A stretch of DNA of 64,000 bases from Saprospirales bacterium. GTDB taxonomy: Bacteria; Bacteroidota; Bacteroidia; Chitinophagales; Saprospiraceae. Shown one piece after another: positions 8,726-17,048 of the stretch. Where the stretch lies: contig REEI01000041.1 of NCBI GenBank assembly GCA_007695145.1, forward strand, positions 19,339-83,338, given 5' to 3'. The position numbers and the translations under genes were made by a program. How positions within the stretch are numbered: the first letter of the stretch is position 1; each line of letters starts with the position of its first letter. The notes below the pieces were generated by a model. The model worked only from the letters and a program-made list of their open reading frames with translations, was not told the DNA's origin and made no database searches.

Positions 8726-9592
8726 ATGCTTATCAACTTTTTTCAAAAAGTTCTCTTCAGCCTTTGCGGGTTGACCATGATCACTTCAGTCCTGGCACAG
8801 GTGCCTGAAGAAATCATCACCGAAGCTTCCACTCCAATGGAGGAGCAATTTCTCGATGGAGTTGTTGAGAGGAATATCATTCACGAGACCTATGTCCTGC
8901 CATATGCCCCAATGAGAGAGGCAGATGTCCCCTGGGAAAGAACCATCTGGCGTGTGATTGATGTTAGAGAAAAAATTAATTCTCCTTTCATCAACCCCCT
9001 GAGACCCTTCGCTTCCATTATTATCGATGGAGCCCAGAATGGTGATTTGACGGCCTTTGGTGATGATAATTTTACCCAGCAAATGGATCCTGAAGAAGTT
9101 GAAAGGCTTTTATTCAGAATCGATACCAATTTGGTTATTGATCCAGAAACCTTCACAGAGGAAATCGTTATTACCCAAAGTAATATCGATCCAATGAGTA
9201 TTCAGCGTTTCAGAATAAAAGAGGTTTGGTATTTCAATAATAAGTATTCGAGACTGGGAGTTCGTGTTCTCGGTATTTCGCCTCTTCAGGATGTGACCGA
9301 TGAGGCTACCGGTGAATTTAGATATGAGCTTCCACTTTTCTGGATTTATTATCCTCAAGCCAGAGAACTTTTTGCAAGAGAGAGGGCTTTCGTAACAGGC
9401 AATGACGCAGCTCCAATGACATGGCTGGACCTCTGGGAAATGAGACGATTTTCCAGCTATATCTTTAAGGCGAGTAACGTCTACGATGAACGCCTTGAAG
9501 CGTTTCACGAAACCCGAATAGAGCAATTGAGAGAATCTAAGAGGATCGAAGATGATCTGTTCAACTTCGAACAGGACTTCTGGTCTTACTAA
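8726..9592 (+). CDS. gldN: T9SS ring protein GldN/PorN
   Basis: A 288-residue secreted protein with a signal peptide (FSLCGLTMITSVLAQ). It has the GldN family core: YVLPYAPMREADVPWERTIWRVIDVREKIN, FRIKEVWYFNNKYSRLGVRVLGI and PLFWIYYPQARELFA. GldN/PorN binds GldK/PorK in the periplasmic ring of the type IX secretion apparatus. The ATG is 12 bases after the gldM stop, and a strong hairpin terminator follows at 9623. This closes the cluster. Confidence 0.95.
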   Translation: MLINFFQKVLFSLCGLTMITSVLAQVPEEIITEASTPMEEQFLDGVVERNIIHETYVLPYAPMREADVPWERTIWRVIDVREKINSPFINPLRPFASIIIDGAQNGDLTAFGDDNFTQQMDPEEVERLLFRIDTNLVIDPETFTEEIVITQSNIDPMSIQRFRIKEVWYFNNKYSRLGVRVLGISPLQDVTDEATGEFRYELPLFWIYYPQARELFARERAFVTGNDAAPMTWLDLWEMRRFSSYIFKASNVYDERLEAFHETRIEQLRESKRIEDDLFNFEQDFWSY

Positions 9593-9622
9593 GATAATTT
9601 TGCGACTTAATGATTTATTATT

Positions 9623-9660
9623 TCAGCCGCAGTGGTGCTTCCGCTGCGGCTGATTATTTT
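9623..9660 (+). terminator. Rho-independent terminator after gldN
   Basis: A perfect 10-base-pair stem, TCAGCCGCAG paired with CTGCGGCTGA, with an 11-base loop, followed by TTATTTTT. It marks the end of the gldKLMN transcript. Confidence 0.88.
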
Positions 9661-9896
9661 TAAACCCATCGGTTCCCTTTATCATAACATGCTTCTGCAA
9701 CTAACAATTATTTGCTATTTGTCACAGCTGCTGCGGTTTTAACTAAAAATAAGACTTTCCCTTTTTAAAATATTTGTTTGGCCCTGGTTTAAGGGGTTCT
9801 AAGAATATTGGATATTTCAGTGAATAAACTTCTTCCAACCGAGGAATAATAGCAGACCAATAAAGCAAGACAAATTTTCTTGTTTCGGTTTCGGCA

Positions 9897-11321
9897 TTAT
9901 TCAAATTCTTTTGGCGAGTATTCTTCTGACTCAGTGTGGTTGGTGAACAGTTCACTAATTTTTTTTCGATCGAAATGCCAGGCTGAGATCAAAACCCCTG
10001 AATATATGAGAATTGTAAGCCAGAGGTTTTCCACAAATGGCTCAGTTGTGTAAGCGTGATAGGACAAAAAGATTAAACCACTCCAAATAAGTGGATATCT
10101 CCAGCCGGTGAGTGAGGAAAGCAAAACCAAAGGGATGATGTACCACGGATGGACAGCCGTCTGAAAAAGAAAGAAAAGCGATGTGATCACTATCAAGGCT
10201 TCAATCATCTTTTTCTTTTCTAACCTCTTTTTGACTACCAACCCAATAAAACTGAGGTAGATAACACCGAAAATACTCAAACTCAATATGCCTGACATTG
10301 CTGGTGATTGGTTTCCTGTATTCCATTCAATTATTGACTTGATTAAGAAAAAGATAGGTGAATTAAACTCTGAGCTTGATATATGCGAACCGAGAGCCTC
10401 TAAATAATTTCTCCACGCTCCCTTAAAAAGTAGCGGAAAGAATACTATTAGAAGGGAAAACAACGCAGCTAAAACAAAGGTGATTTTTTGTTTGAAATTT
10501 TTTGCTGTTGCCAGGATTGGTATCATAATCATAGGTACCAGTTTTATTCCGGCCGATAGTCCCATCATCAAGCCTGATCTTATTCCTCTATTGCCCTGAT
10601 AATACATTAAGGCCGAGGCGAGAAACACCACTGCCAATCCCTCTAAACGCATATTGCCCGAAATTTCAATAAGCACCAGAGGATTAAATGCATAAATTGC
10701 TACCATCCCGGGGTCTTTTCCAAGTCGTCTCAATAGCGGCACGATGACAAATAATAAAGACATTTCAATAACTACAATGATTGCTTTTGTCCAAAATGCG
10801 GAGCCTGCCGTATCTCCTCTTGCAGCCAATACTCCCGTTCCAAAGACCAATTGAGTCAAAGGTGGGTAAACGGTATAATGATCTGGTGAATTAAGATGAA
10901 CATACAATGTGGTATCCAAAAAGTATGGCTTGTGGTCGGACTGCATCCATTCGGTTGGGGTTTTGGCATAGGGATTTTCCAAAGATAAGCTGACTTGTCC
11001 ATCCCAAACATAGCGATACATTTCATCAGAGAGAGAAGGAGTGGCCGGAATTAGAGCCAGTCGTGTAATTACAGCGATCAGCAATAGCGATTTTAAGCGA
11101 ATTTTATTGGTTGGATCGATGATTAGCCAATAACAGGCAAAAACTACTGAATAGTTGAGCAAAAGCAACCAAAAGTCTGTTTTTCCCGGTAGATAGGCCA
11201 ATAGAACGATACCCAATGCCCAAATTAGGTAAACAATTCTACTGATCATCTTTTTTTTCAACCGTTCCATTCTTATTTTTAGAAAAAAAAATAATGATTG
11301 TGAAAATATCCTTATCCTCAA
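9897..11321 (-). CDS. GT-C type polytopic glycosyltransferase
   Basis: A 474-residue membrane protein with about ten or more hydrophobic helices. The first large loop reads SLSDEMYRYVWDGQVSLSLENPYA; the aspartate/glutamate pair and the NPY element match the catalytic loop of GT-C mannosyltransferases (GT87/DUF2029 and MptB-like). Such enzymes move a sugar from a polyprenyl-phosphate donor to an acceptor outside the inner membrane. The acidic tail (ESEEYSPKEFE) is cytoplasmic or periplasmic and of no clear role. The ATG at codon 18 (MERLKKKM) is an alternative start that gives a shorter basic N-terminus. The gene stands alone, divergent from the beta-helix lipoprotein gene. Donor and acceptor are unknown. 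Confidence 0.75.
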   Translation of the reverse strand: MRIRIFSQSLFFFLKIRMERLKKKMISRIVYLIWALGIVLLAYLPGKTDFWLLLLNYSVVFACYWLIIDPTNKIRLKSLLLIAVITRLALIPATPSLSDEMYRYVWDGQVSLSLENPYAKTPTEWMQSDHKPYFLDTTLYVHLNSPDHYTVYPPLTQLVFGTGVLAARGDTAGSAFWTKAIIVVIEMSLLFVIVPLLRRLGKDPGMVAIYAFNPLVLIEISGNMRLEGLAVVFLASALMYYQGNRGIRSGLMMGLSAGIKLVPMIMIPILATAKNFKQKITFVLAALFSLLIVFFPLLFKGAWRNYLEALGSHISSSEFNSPIFFLIKSIIEWNTGNQSPAMSGILSLSIFGVIYLSFIGLVVKKRLEKKKMIEALIVITSLFFLFQTAVHPWYIIPLVLLSSLTGWRYPLIWSGLIFLSYHAYTTEPFVENLWLTILIYSGVLISAWHFDRKKISELFTNHTESEEYSPKEFE

Positions 11322-11654
11322 CCCCAGTTATTCTTGGTGGATATCATTGCTCCAGATTCTTCGAAATTGCAATCTCTGCCTCCAGGTAACGCTCAAATAG
11401 CTCAAATTAAGCTTAGATGCAGCGCAATTGATTCTTCTAAAGCCGAGAGCTCGGGTTGGAGATTTCGAATGCCATTAGCTTAAACCTGACCTGGATTAGA
11501 TATTCTGACAAAGCGATATCAATACGACTTTCAGACCTCTACTTGAACTAATCATTTACTTGCTCCACTTCATTGGTTTTACTTAATATGACCTTTTGTG
11601 AAGCTTGAATCATAATTCATCTCCCAAATGTATTAACATTATTAATTTTGCCGT
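11322..11654. other. Intergenic region between divergent genes
   Basis: About 330 AT-rich bases between the minus-strand glycosyltransferase and the plus-strand beta-helix lipoprotein. A TAATTTTG box near the right end is the only recognisable signal. No tRNA-like, ORF or repeat structure is visible. Confidence 0.5.
11643..11650 (+). promoter_or_regulatory. Candidate -7 box of the beta-helix lipoprotein
   Basis: TAATTTTG fits TAnnTTTG exactly. No TTG is found at the proper -33 distance. If it is real, transcription would begin near 11657, too late for the TTG at 11655 to be the start codon. Confidence 0.4.
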
Positions 11655-13205
11655 TTGATTTTTCTAAAAAATGGACCTTTGATTAGGAGTTTAACTTTTT
11701 GCGATAGTTTCAACAGTGGAAGGGGAATCCAGTTATTCCTGCTGCTACTTTTGTTGGTTGTTGTTTTATTGTCCATGTCAGCTTGTGACAAGGATGATTT
11801 TATCGAATCGGAGGATGCTGGAATTGAATTTTCAATAGACACCCTGAGGTTTGATACGGTTTTTACCGAACGAGGCACAGTAACGCGCTATTTTAAGGTT
11901 TTTAATCCACACAGTCGGCCCATTAGGGTTCAAAATGCGAGATTGGCCGGTGAGAATAGCTTTTTCCGCTTTAATTTTGACGGTTACGACCAGAGCAATG
12001 CTCAGGAAGTAGTGATATGGCCGGAAGACAGTACCTATATTTTTGTTGAGGCTACTATTGACCCTGATCAACCCCTCTCCTCAAGTCCATTTATTATCAG
12101 TGAGCGCCTCCTTTTTGACGTAAATGGAAATACCCAGAGTGTTGTACTTGAGGCCTATGGACAAAATGCTGTCTATCTGCCATCTGTTGATGCAGGAGGT
12201 TCAATTTACTTGTTGAGCTGCAATGGGGGCACAGTTTTTTGGGACGACCCTAAACCCTATGTTATTTTTGGTATTATGGTGGTAGATGATTGCACATTGG
12301 TATGGCCTGCCGGATCAAGAATTTATGTGCACGGAGGCATTGCTACAGACGGGCAAGTGGTTTATAATGATGGATTGATCTTTACGGGTCCCAATGGCAG
12401 GATAAGATCTGAAGGAGAGCAGGGGAATCCGGTAGTAGTGCAAGGGGATAGACTTGAACCCGGTTTTGCTGATGTGGCAGGGCAGTGGTCAGGAATCAGG
12501 CTTGGAGCAGCTTCAGGGCCCCATTCTTTTACCAATACCATCATAAAAAACTCCATAATTGGTATTCGCGCCGACTCAGCAACTCTGCTAAACCTTGATA
12601 ATACGAGAATACTAAATACTACCGGTCCCGGGCTCGTAGGGCTTCACAATAGAATCAATGCAAAAAACACCCTCATTGCCAATAATGGGGGACACTCTAT
12701 TCAATTGTCCTATGGAGGCAACCATCGATTTGATTTTGTTACCCTCGCAAATTATGGCAATCAATTGGAGGCCTTGAGGATGGATAATGCATTCTGCTAC
12801 GATCCCCCCGATTGCAATAGTATAGGACTGAATCCACTCAATGTCACCTTTACCAATTCCATAATCGGTGGCAATGGAAGGGATGAAATCAGAATTGTGG
12901 ATGTTACCAATGGCCAACCGGGCTTTATGAACTTTTCATTTGATCATTGCCTGGTAAGAGTGTTTGATCTACTAAGGGCGCAAGCCTATCCCGATTTTCT
13001 TGAGACTGTTTGCAGTAGTTGCTATAACTATCAATTATTCGAGCCCCTTTTTGTGAGCGTTTCGGAGCGCGATTTTAGACTGGATTCGCTTTCCATTGCA
13101 ATCGATGCAGGAGTATCAGTACCCGGTATAAGTACCGATATAGAAGGCAATCTCAGAAGCCCATCCACACCTGATATCGGCTGTTTTGAGTATGTAGAAG
13201 AGTAG
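11655..13205 (+). CDS. Lipoprotein with right-handed beta-helix repeats
   Basis: A protein of up to 516 residues. A long hydrophobic run ends in the lipobox LSMSAC, so it is a predicted lipoprotein. The next 100 residues form an immunoglobulin-like 'choice-of-anchor' region (IDTLRFDTVFTERGTVTRYFKVFN). Then come short turns of a parallel beta-helix (NTIIKNSIIG, NTRILNTTG, KNTLIANNGG, FTNSIIGGNG), and the C-terminus ends SPSTPDIGCFEYVEE, a motif usual in such proteins. No ATG is available before the lipobox; TTG at 11655 is the ORF start, and TTG at 11679 is an alternative that agrees better with the promoter box. Its surface role is unknown; beta-helix proteins often bind or cleave polysaccharides. 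Confidence 0.8.
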   Translation: MIFLKNGPLIRSLTFCDSFNSGRGIQLFLLLLLLVVVLLSMSACDKDDFIESEDAGIEFSIDTLRFDTVFTERGTVTRYFKVFNPHSRPIRVQNARLAGENSFFRFNFDGYDQSNAQEVVIWPEDSTYIFVEATIDPDQPLSSSPFIISERLLFDVNGNTQSVVLEAYGQNAVYLPSVDAGGSIYLLSCNGGTVFWDDPKPYVIFGIMVVDDCTLVWPAGSRIYVHGGIATDGQVVYNDGLIFTGPNGRIRSEGEQGNPVVVQGDRLEPGFADVAGQWSGIRLGAASGPHSFTNTIIKNSIIGIRADSATLLNLDNTRILNTTGPGLVGLHNRINAKNTLIANNGGHSIQLSYGGNHRFDFVTLANYGNQLEALRMDNAFCYDPPDCNSIGLNPLNVTFTNSIIGGNGRDEIRIVDVTNGQPGFMNFSFDHCLVRVFDLLRAQAYPDFLETVCSSCYNYQLFEPLFVSVSERDFRLDSLSIAIDAGVSVPGISTDIEGNLRSPSTPDIGCFEYVEE

Positions 13206-13257
13206 TTATGACATTTTCGTGAACAGGAATGGCCTCAAACTTTGTTTAGTCAGCGGT

Positions 13258-14496
13258 ATGCAGACAATTAGGTTCCTGAAATTCTTGATTTTACCACTAA
13301 TGATTCTCACTTTCTCCGGAAATATCCAGGGGCAGGTTCAGGATATAACAGAGGATGGAAAAAGTGTTAAGATCCCTTTCCAGAAGTACAATGATTTCAT
13401 TATTGTTGAAGCTGTGTTGTTTGGCAATCTTAGGTTGAACCTGATTTTTGATACCGGGGCAGAGCACACCTTACTGTTTAATCGAATTTATACAGACTTG
13501 ATGGGGGTGGAATACGATAGAAGAATTCCCGTTTACGGTGCAGACTTGAGTCGCGAGCTTCATGCATTGATTGCCCGAAACGTGAGAATTAGGGTGGGAC
13601 CCTCAAAAACTAAGCAGTTGAGCATATTGGTTCTGGAAGACGACTATTCCGTTATAGATCAATTGATCGGGGTTCCTGTTCACGGATTACTCGGTTCCAG
13701 TTTTTTTGGCGACCATGTTGTTGAAATAAACTATAGAAGGAAATACATCGAATTGCACAGAGTGTTTGAGTTTGAGCATCCAGGAGAAAACTTCAGAACT
13801 TTTGAAATTGAGGTTCTCAATGGAAAGCCCTACGTCAGGGGAACTATTTTAACGGCAGAAGGAGTGCGTCGTGAATTGGATTTGCTCCTCGATACAGGTG
13901 CTGACTTACCTCTCCTGCTTCATGCAAATATGGATACTGTGCTGAATATTCCGGAAACCGCTATAAGTGGAAAGCTGGGTGCAGGTCTTGGGGGCTATCT
14001 CGAAGGATTCCTGGGCAGGAGTCCCGGTTTTGAACTGTGGGGCCATTCTTTTGACAATATTGTAACCAGCTATCAGGACCTGGATAGTTTGATGAGGGAT
14101 TTTCGCGATCTCAACAGACAAGGGATAGTTGGGAACCAAATGCTCAGCAGGTTTCATTTTTTTATCAACTATCCGGGAAGAACCGTCTATATCAGACCCG
14201 AAAGGGGAGTAGATGTGCCTTTTGAGTACGATAAAAGTGGTCTCTTCCTTATTGCCGCAGGACCTGCATTGAACCGCTACTACATTTCCCATATTGTGAA
14301 GGGGTCCCCTGCTGACGAGGCCGGTTTAAAGAGGGGAGATCGCATTGTTGCTTTTCAGAGATGGCCTGTCGATTTTCACAATTTGAGGACGATGAACAGG
14401 AGGCTAATGAGTCGGGAAGGGAAAAATATCAGAATTCGAGTCGAACGTGAGGATGAGCGAAAAACTTTTTCATTCAGATTGCGAGAATTATTTTGA
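13258..14496 (+). CDS. Double retropepsin-like aspartyl protease with PDZ domain
   Basis: A secreted or periplasmic protein of 412 residues from the ATG at 13258, which begins a clean signal peptide (FLKFLILPLMILTFSGNIQGQ). The ORF track uses a GTG 39 bases earlier. Two aspartyl-protease motifs are present, FDTGAEHTLL (Asp at about 65) and LLDTGADLPLLL (Asp at about 212), so two retropepsin-like halves sit in one chain and could fold as an internal dimer. The C-terminus holds a PDZ domain (ISHIVKGSPADEAGLKRGDRIVAFQ). Related Bacteroidota proteins are annotated as aspartyl proteases with PDZ; the substrate is unknown. It follows the beta-helix lipoprotein closely on the same strand. Confidence 0.85.
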   Translation: MQTIRFLKFLILPLMILTFSGNIQGQVQDITEDGKSVKIPFQKYNDFIIVEAVLFGNLRLNLIFDTGAEHTLLFNRIYTDLMGVEYDRRIPVYGADLSRELHALIARNVRIRVGPSKTKQLSILVLEDDYSVIDQLIGVPVHGLLGSSFFGDHVVEINYRRKYIELHRVFEFEHPGENFRTFEIEVLNGKPYVRGTILTAEGVRRELDLLLDTGADLPLLLHANMDTVLNIPETAISGKLGAGLGGYLEGFLGRSPGFELWGHSFDNIVTSYQDLDSLMRDFRDLNRQGIVGNQMLSRFHFFINYPGRTVYIRPERGVDVPFEYDKSGLFLIAAGPALNRYYISHIVKGSPADEAGLKRGDRIVAFQRWPVDFHNLRTMNRRLMSREGKNIRIRVEREDERKTFSFRLRELF

Positions 14497-14527
14497 AAGT
14501 TTTTACCAGGAATTGTAAAGATAATTG

Positions 14528-14535
14528 TACCTTTG
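14528..14535 (+). promoter_or_regulatory. Candidate -7 box of the rplU-rpmA operon
   Basis: TACCTTTG is a perfect TAnnTTTG box 28 bases before the rplU ATG. I do not find a TTG at 19-21 bases upstream. Confidence 0.5.
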
Positions 14536-14562
14536 CAGTCCATTTCTAAAAAGTGGTAAATT

Positions 14563-14874
14563 ATGTACGCAATAGTAAATATAGCCGGACAGCAATTCAA
14601 AGTGGAGGAGGGACAAAAGCTTTATGTCCACCGTCTTTCCGCTGATTCCGGTTCGAAAGTATCTTTCGATGAGGTACTTCTGGTTGCCAATGGAGATAAC
14701 GTTCAGATAGGTAAGCCTACCTTGTCCGGTGCCTCCGTAGAAGCGACCGTTGTGGATCACCTAAAGGATGACAAGGTGATTGTGTTTAAAAAGAAGAGAA
14801 GAAAAGGCTACAGAAGAAAAAAAGGTCACAGACAGTACCTCTCTGAGCTGGTCATCGAAAAAATTTCTGTTTAA
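14563..14874 (+). CDS. rplU: 50S ribosomal protein L21
   Basis: A 103-residue protein with the complete L21 sequence: MYAIVNIAGQQFKVEEGQ at the start, FDEVLLVANGDNVQIGKPTL in the middle, and the basic KKKRRKGYRRKKGHRQ stretch that contacts 23S rRNA near the end. L21 binds 23S rRNA in the large subunit. It is directly followed by rpmA (L27), the order found in most bacteria. It does not carry the C-terminal extension seen on L21 in some other Bacteroidota; here that extension is on L27. Confidence 0.98.
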   Translation: MYAIVNIAGQQFKVEEGQKLYVHRLSADSGSKVSFDEVLLVANGDNVQIGKPTLSGASVEATVVDHLKDDKVIVFKKKRRKGYRRKKGHRQYLSELVIEKISV

Positions 14875-14894
14875 AATCTTAAAGACATTTAACA

Positions 14895-15533
14895 ATGGCA
14901 CATAAGAAAGGTGTAGGTAGTACGGATAATGGACGCGATAGTAAGAGTAAAAGACTAGGAGTGAAACTCTTTGGGGGACAGGTGGCAGTTGCCGGTAATA
15001 TAATCGTACGTCAAAGAGGTACCAAATTCCACCCAGGAAACAATGTAGGAATTGGAAAAGACCACACTTTGTACGCTCTGTCTGATGGTACCGTACAGTT
15101 TAAAAGATCGAGACTTAACAGGACTTTTGTGAACATAGTTCCTGTATTTTCCGAGGTTGAAGAAAAACTGGACCAAATAGATACAGCTCCAGCAATATCA
15201 AAATCTGCGGACAAGCCTAAAGCCTCTCAGACAGCTACCAGCTCAAAAACTGAAGCCGCTTCTGATGATCTTAAAATAATTGAGGGAATAGGGCCCAAAA
15301 TAGCAGAATTGCTGAATAATTCCGGGATCACCACCTATGCAGCTCTAGCAGCAGCAACTGTTGATCATTTGCGAAGCCTACTAGATGAGGCAGGAGGAAG
15401 GTATAGAGTGCACGATCCCGGTACATGGCCTCAGCAAGCTCAAATGGCTGCAGATGGAAAAATGACTGAACTCAAAGAATGGCAGGATGATCTAAAGGGA
15501 GGTAAGCTTCCCGAATCCTCTGAAGAAGAATAA
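14895..15533 (+). CDS. rpmA: 50S ribosomal protein L27 with helix-hairpin-helix C-terminal extension
   Basis: Residues 1-85 are a normal L27 ([45 protein letters not shown]), whose N-terminus reaches the peptidyl-transferase centre. The protein then runs on to 212 residues. After a Ser/Ala/Lys-rich linker there is a domain starting [22 protein letters not shown], a helix-hairpin-helix/SAM-like fold of the type also found at the end of some L21 proteins. The end has the segment [21 protein letters not shown]. No stop or frameshift separates the parts, so the extension is translated. The extension may bind rRNA or DNA, but this is inference. A hairpin terminator follows. Confidence 0.95.
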   Translation: MAHKKGVGSTDNGRDSKSKRLGVKLFGGQVAVAGNIIVRQRGTKFHPGNNVGIGKDHTLYALSDGTVQFKRSRLNRTFVNIVPVFSEVEEKLDQIDTAPAISKSADKPKASQTATSSKTEAASDDLKIIEGIGPKIAELLNNSGITTYAALAAATVDHLRSLLDEAGGRYRVHDPGTWPQQAQMAADGKMTELKEWQDDLKGGKLPESSEEE

Positions 15534-15571
15534 TTCGGTTGCCAGCTATTCGCTTTAACAATATAAATCTT

Positions 15572-15602
15572 AAGCCTCGGTGTTCTCATCGGGGCTTTTT
15601 TT
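15572..15602 (+). terminator. Rho-independent terminator after rpmA
   Basis: AAGCCTCGGTG pairs with CATCGGGGCTT over 11 base pairs, two of them G-U type, around a TTCT loop, and TTTTTTT follows. It ends the L21-L27 transcript. Confidence 0.88.
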
Positions 15603-15680
15603 CATTTAGCTTGCATATGGTTTCTTCAATTCCTTCCAACCACAAATGAAAGGAATTGAAGAAATCAGGCATGGTCTAGA

Positions 15681-16163
15681 TCAAATCTTGGCATAGTTGG
15701 CCTCCTCAGGAAAGTACTTCCCAATAACTTTTTTGCGGTATTCAAATATCCCTTCAACCTTCTTGGAAATAAATCTTCCCATAAATAGACTTCCTAAAGG
15801 TTCCGCTGGAAGAGCATAGTGAAGCAAATCAGTCATCATTACTCCACCTTCCCTTTCCTCAAAATGATGCTCGTGATGCCACATTTTATAAGGACCAATC
15901 CTTTGTTCATCCACAAAGTACTCCTTCTCCTTAATTTTTGTTATCTCAGTTACCCAGGTGCTTGGAATGTTAAAAAGAGGCCTGACAGTATAGACAATTA
16001 CCATGCCCTCATACATCTGCTTACCTTCAATGTCAGATAAAATCTCAAACTTCATATCCTCCGGAGTAATATTATCCAGGTTTTCAGGACTTGAAAAAAA
16101 GTTCCAGACTTTGTCAAGCTCCCCAGGTACCCATTGTTTCCATTCTTTCTTGTAAATTTTCAT
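15681..16163 (-). CDS. SRPBCC (START-like) family protein
   Basis: A 160-residue soluble protein from the ATG at 16163; the track starts at a GTG ten codons earlier. It opens with KIYKKEWKQWVPGELDKVWNFFSSPENLDNITPEDM, the usual first strand and helix of SRPBCC ligand-binding proteins of the cyclase/CoxG-like type. HHEHHFEEREGGVMMTDLLHYALP is the long internal strand pair and the final helix is VEGIFEYRKKVIGKYF. Such proteins enclose a hydrophobic ligand. None is indicated here. It stands alone, convergent with rpmA. Confidence 0.8.
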   Translation of the reverse strand: MKIYKKEWKQWVPGELDKVWNFFSSPENLDNITPEDMKFEILSDIEGKQMYEGMVIVYTVRPLFNIPSTWVTEITKIKEKEYFVDEQRIGPYKMWHHEHHFEEREGGVMMTDLLHYALPAEPLGSLFMGRFISKKVEGIFEYRKKVIGKYFPEEANYAKI

Positions 16164-16378
16164 ATTTTTTTTCTTAAATTGCGTGATGACCACCTTCTAA
16201 TGGTTTTGTTTAAGAATTTGTTCAAAGAAATGCTTTATTGTTAAACAAAAAGCAGTGCAATGAGTTTTGAAATACTATCGGGACCAATAATGAGGTGTTT
16301 TTTTAAACTTTTCATAAATCGTCCCTATCGTCCACCGCTGTATTGATCAATTTGATTAGGGTCTTAGAATAAACCGTT

Positions 16379-16951
16379 ATGTTTAGTTTAGAGATTAATG
16401 AGTTTCCTGAAGTCCTGGTGATTAATAATTTTGAAAAAGGAGAGTTCGATGGGCAATTCAGTTTTCCTCCTCTGGAATTTAAGATTAAAGCCCACTCTGA
16501 GATTGCCTCAGAAGTGGATGCTGGTGTCTATATACTGCCGCTGGATAAATGGAACAACGATTCTATTGTTGTCGTCTACGGAGGTTACGAAGAGATGGGA
16601 GAGCTCACAGTGGGATTTTTCGTTGGGCTTCAAGGCGGGTCAGTTGTTCCTTTAGATTTTGCGACTTTAATCTCCGAAATTGATGAGCCTGTGCCTATCG
16701 AAATCTATCCCGTTCCTGCTGACAATTATATCCTTGTAAGTATTCCTTCACAAGAAAGTATCACGGAAATTCTTATTGACGGTTAGGATATTGAAACTAT
16801 TGAAGGACGTTTAATGAAGCAAGAGCTGATTGAAAATGCGAACGATTATATTCGAATAGAGACTCACGATATTCCGGTGGGATATTTTGTTGTCACTTTG
16901 GGTACACATGTTGGAAAAGTACCCGAAAGATTTTACTTAAAAGATAATTAA
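16379..16951 (+). pseudogene. Remnant of a T9SS-secreted protein with an in-frame stop in the sorting tail
   Basis: The ORF track shows a 135-residue ORF ending at TAG 16784-16786. Reading on in the same frame gives another 54 codons to a TAA at 16951, and the join is a type A T9SS tail: IEIYPVPADNYILVSIP before the stop, then the IRIETHDIPVGYFVVTLG and VPERFYLKDN segments after it. There is no signal peptide, and an in-frame stop lies just before the first ATG, so the 5' part is also lost. This is most simply a decayed cargo gene. Stop-codon readthrough is possible but there is no sign of it. Confidence 0.75.
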
Positions 16952-17006
16952 TTCTGATTAAGATATGTTTATGTGTGATAGAGAATATTAATGCGTCATA
17001 CCACTT

Positions 17007-17014
17007 TACCTTTG
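17007..17014 (+). promoter_or_regulatory. Candidate -7 box of the TonB-dependent receptor gene
   Basis: TACCTTTG, a perfect TAnnTTTG match 34 bases before the receptor ATG. The -33 element is not clear. Confidence 0.5.
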
Positions 17015-17048
17015 CGATTATGAAAATACAAGTATTTAAAAAACTTCA

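Noticed and set aside
9743-9955. 70-residue minus-strand ORF after the glycosyltransferase
   Set aside because: The last part (VLLYWSAIIPRLEEVYSLKYPIF) looks protein-like, but it overlaps the glycosyltransferase end by 59 bases, has no internal start and I cannot place it in a family. A translated search would decide.
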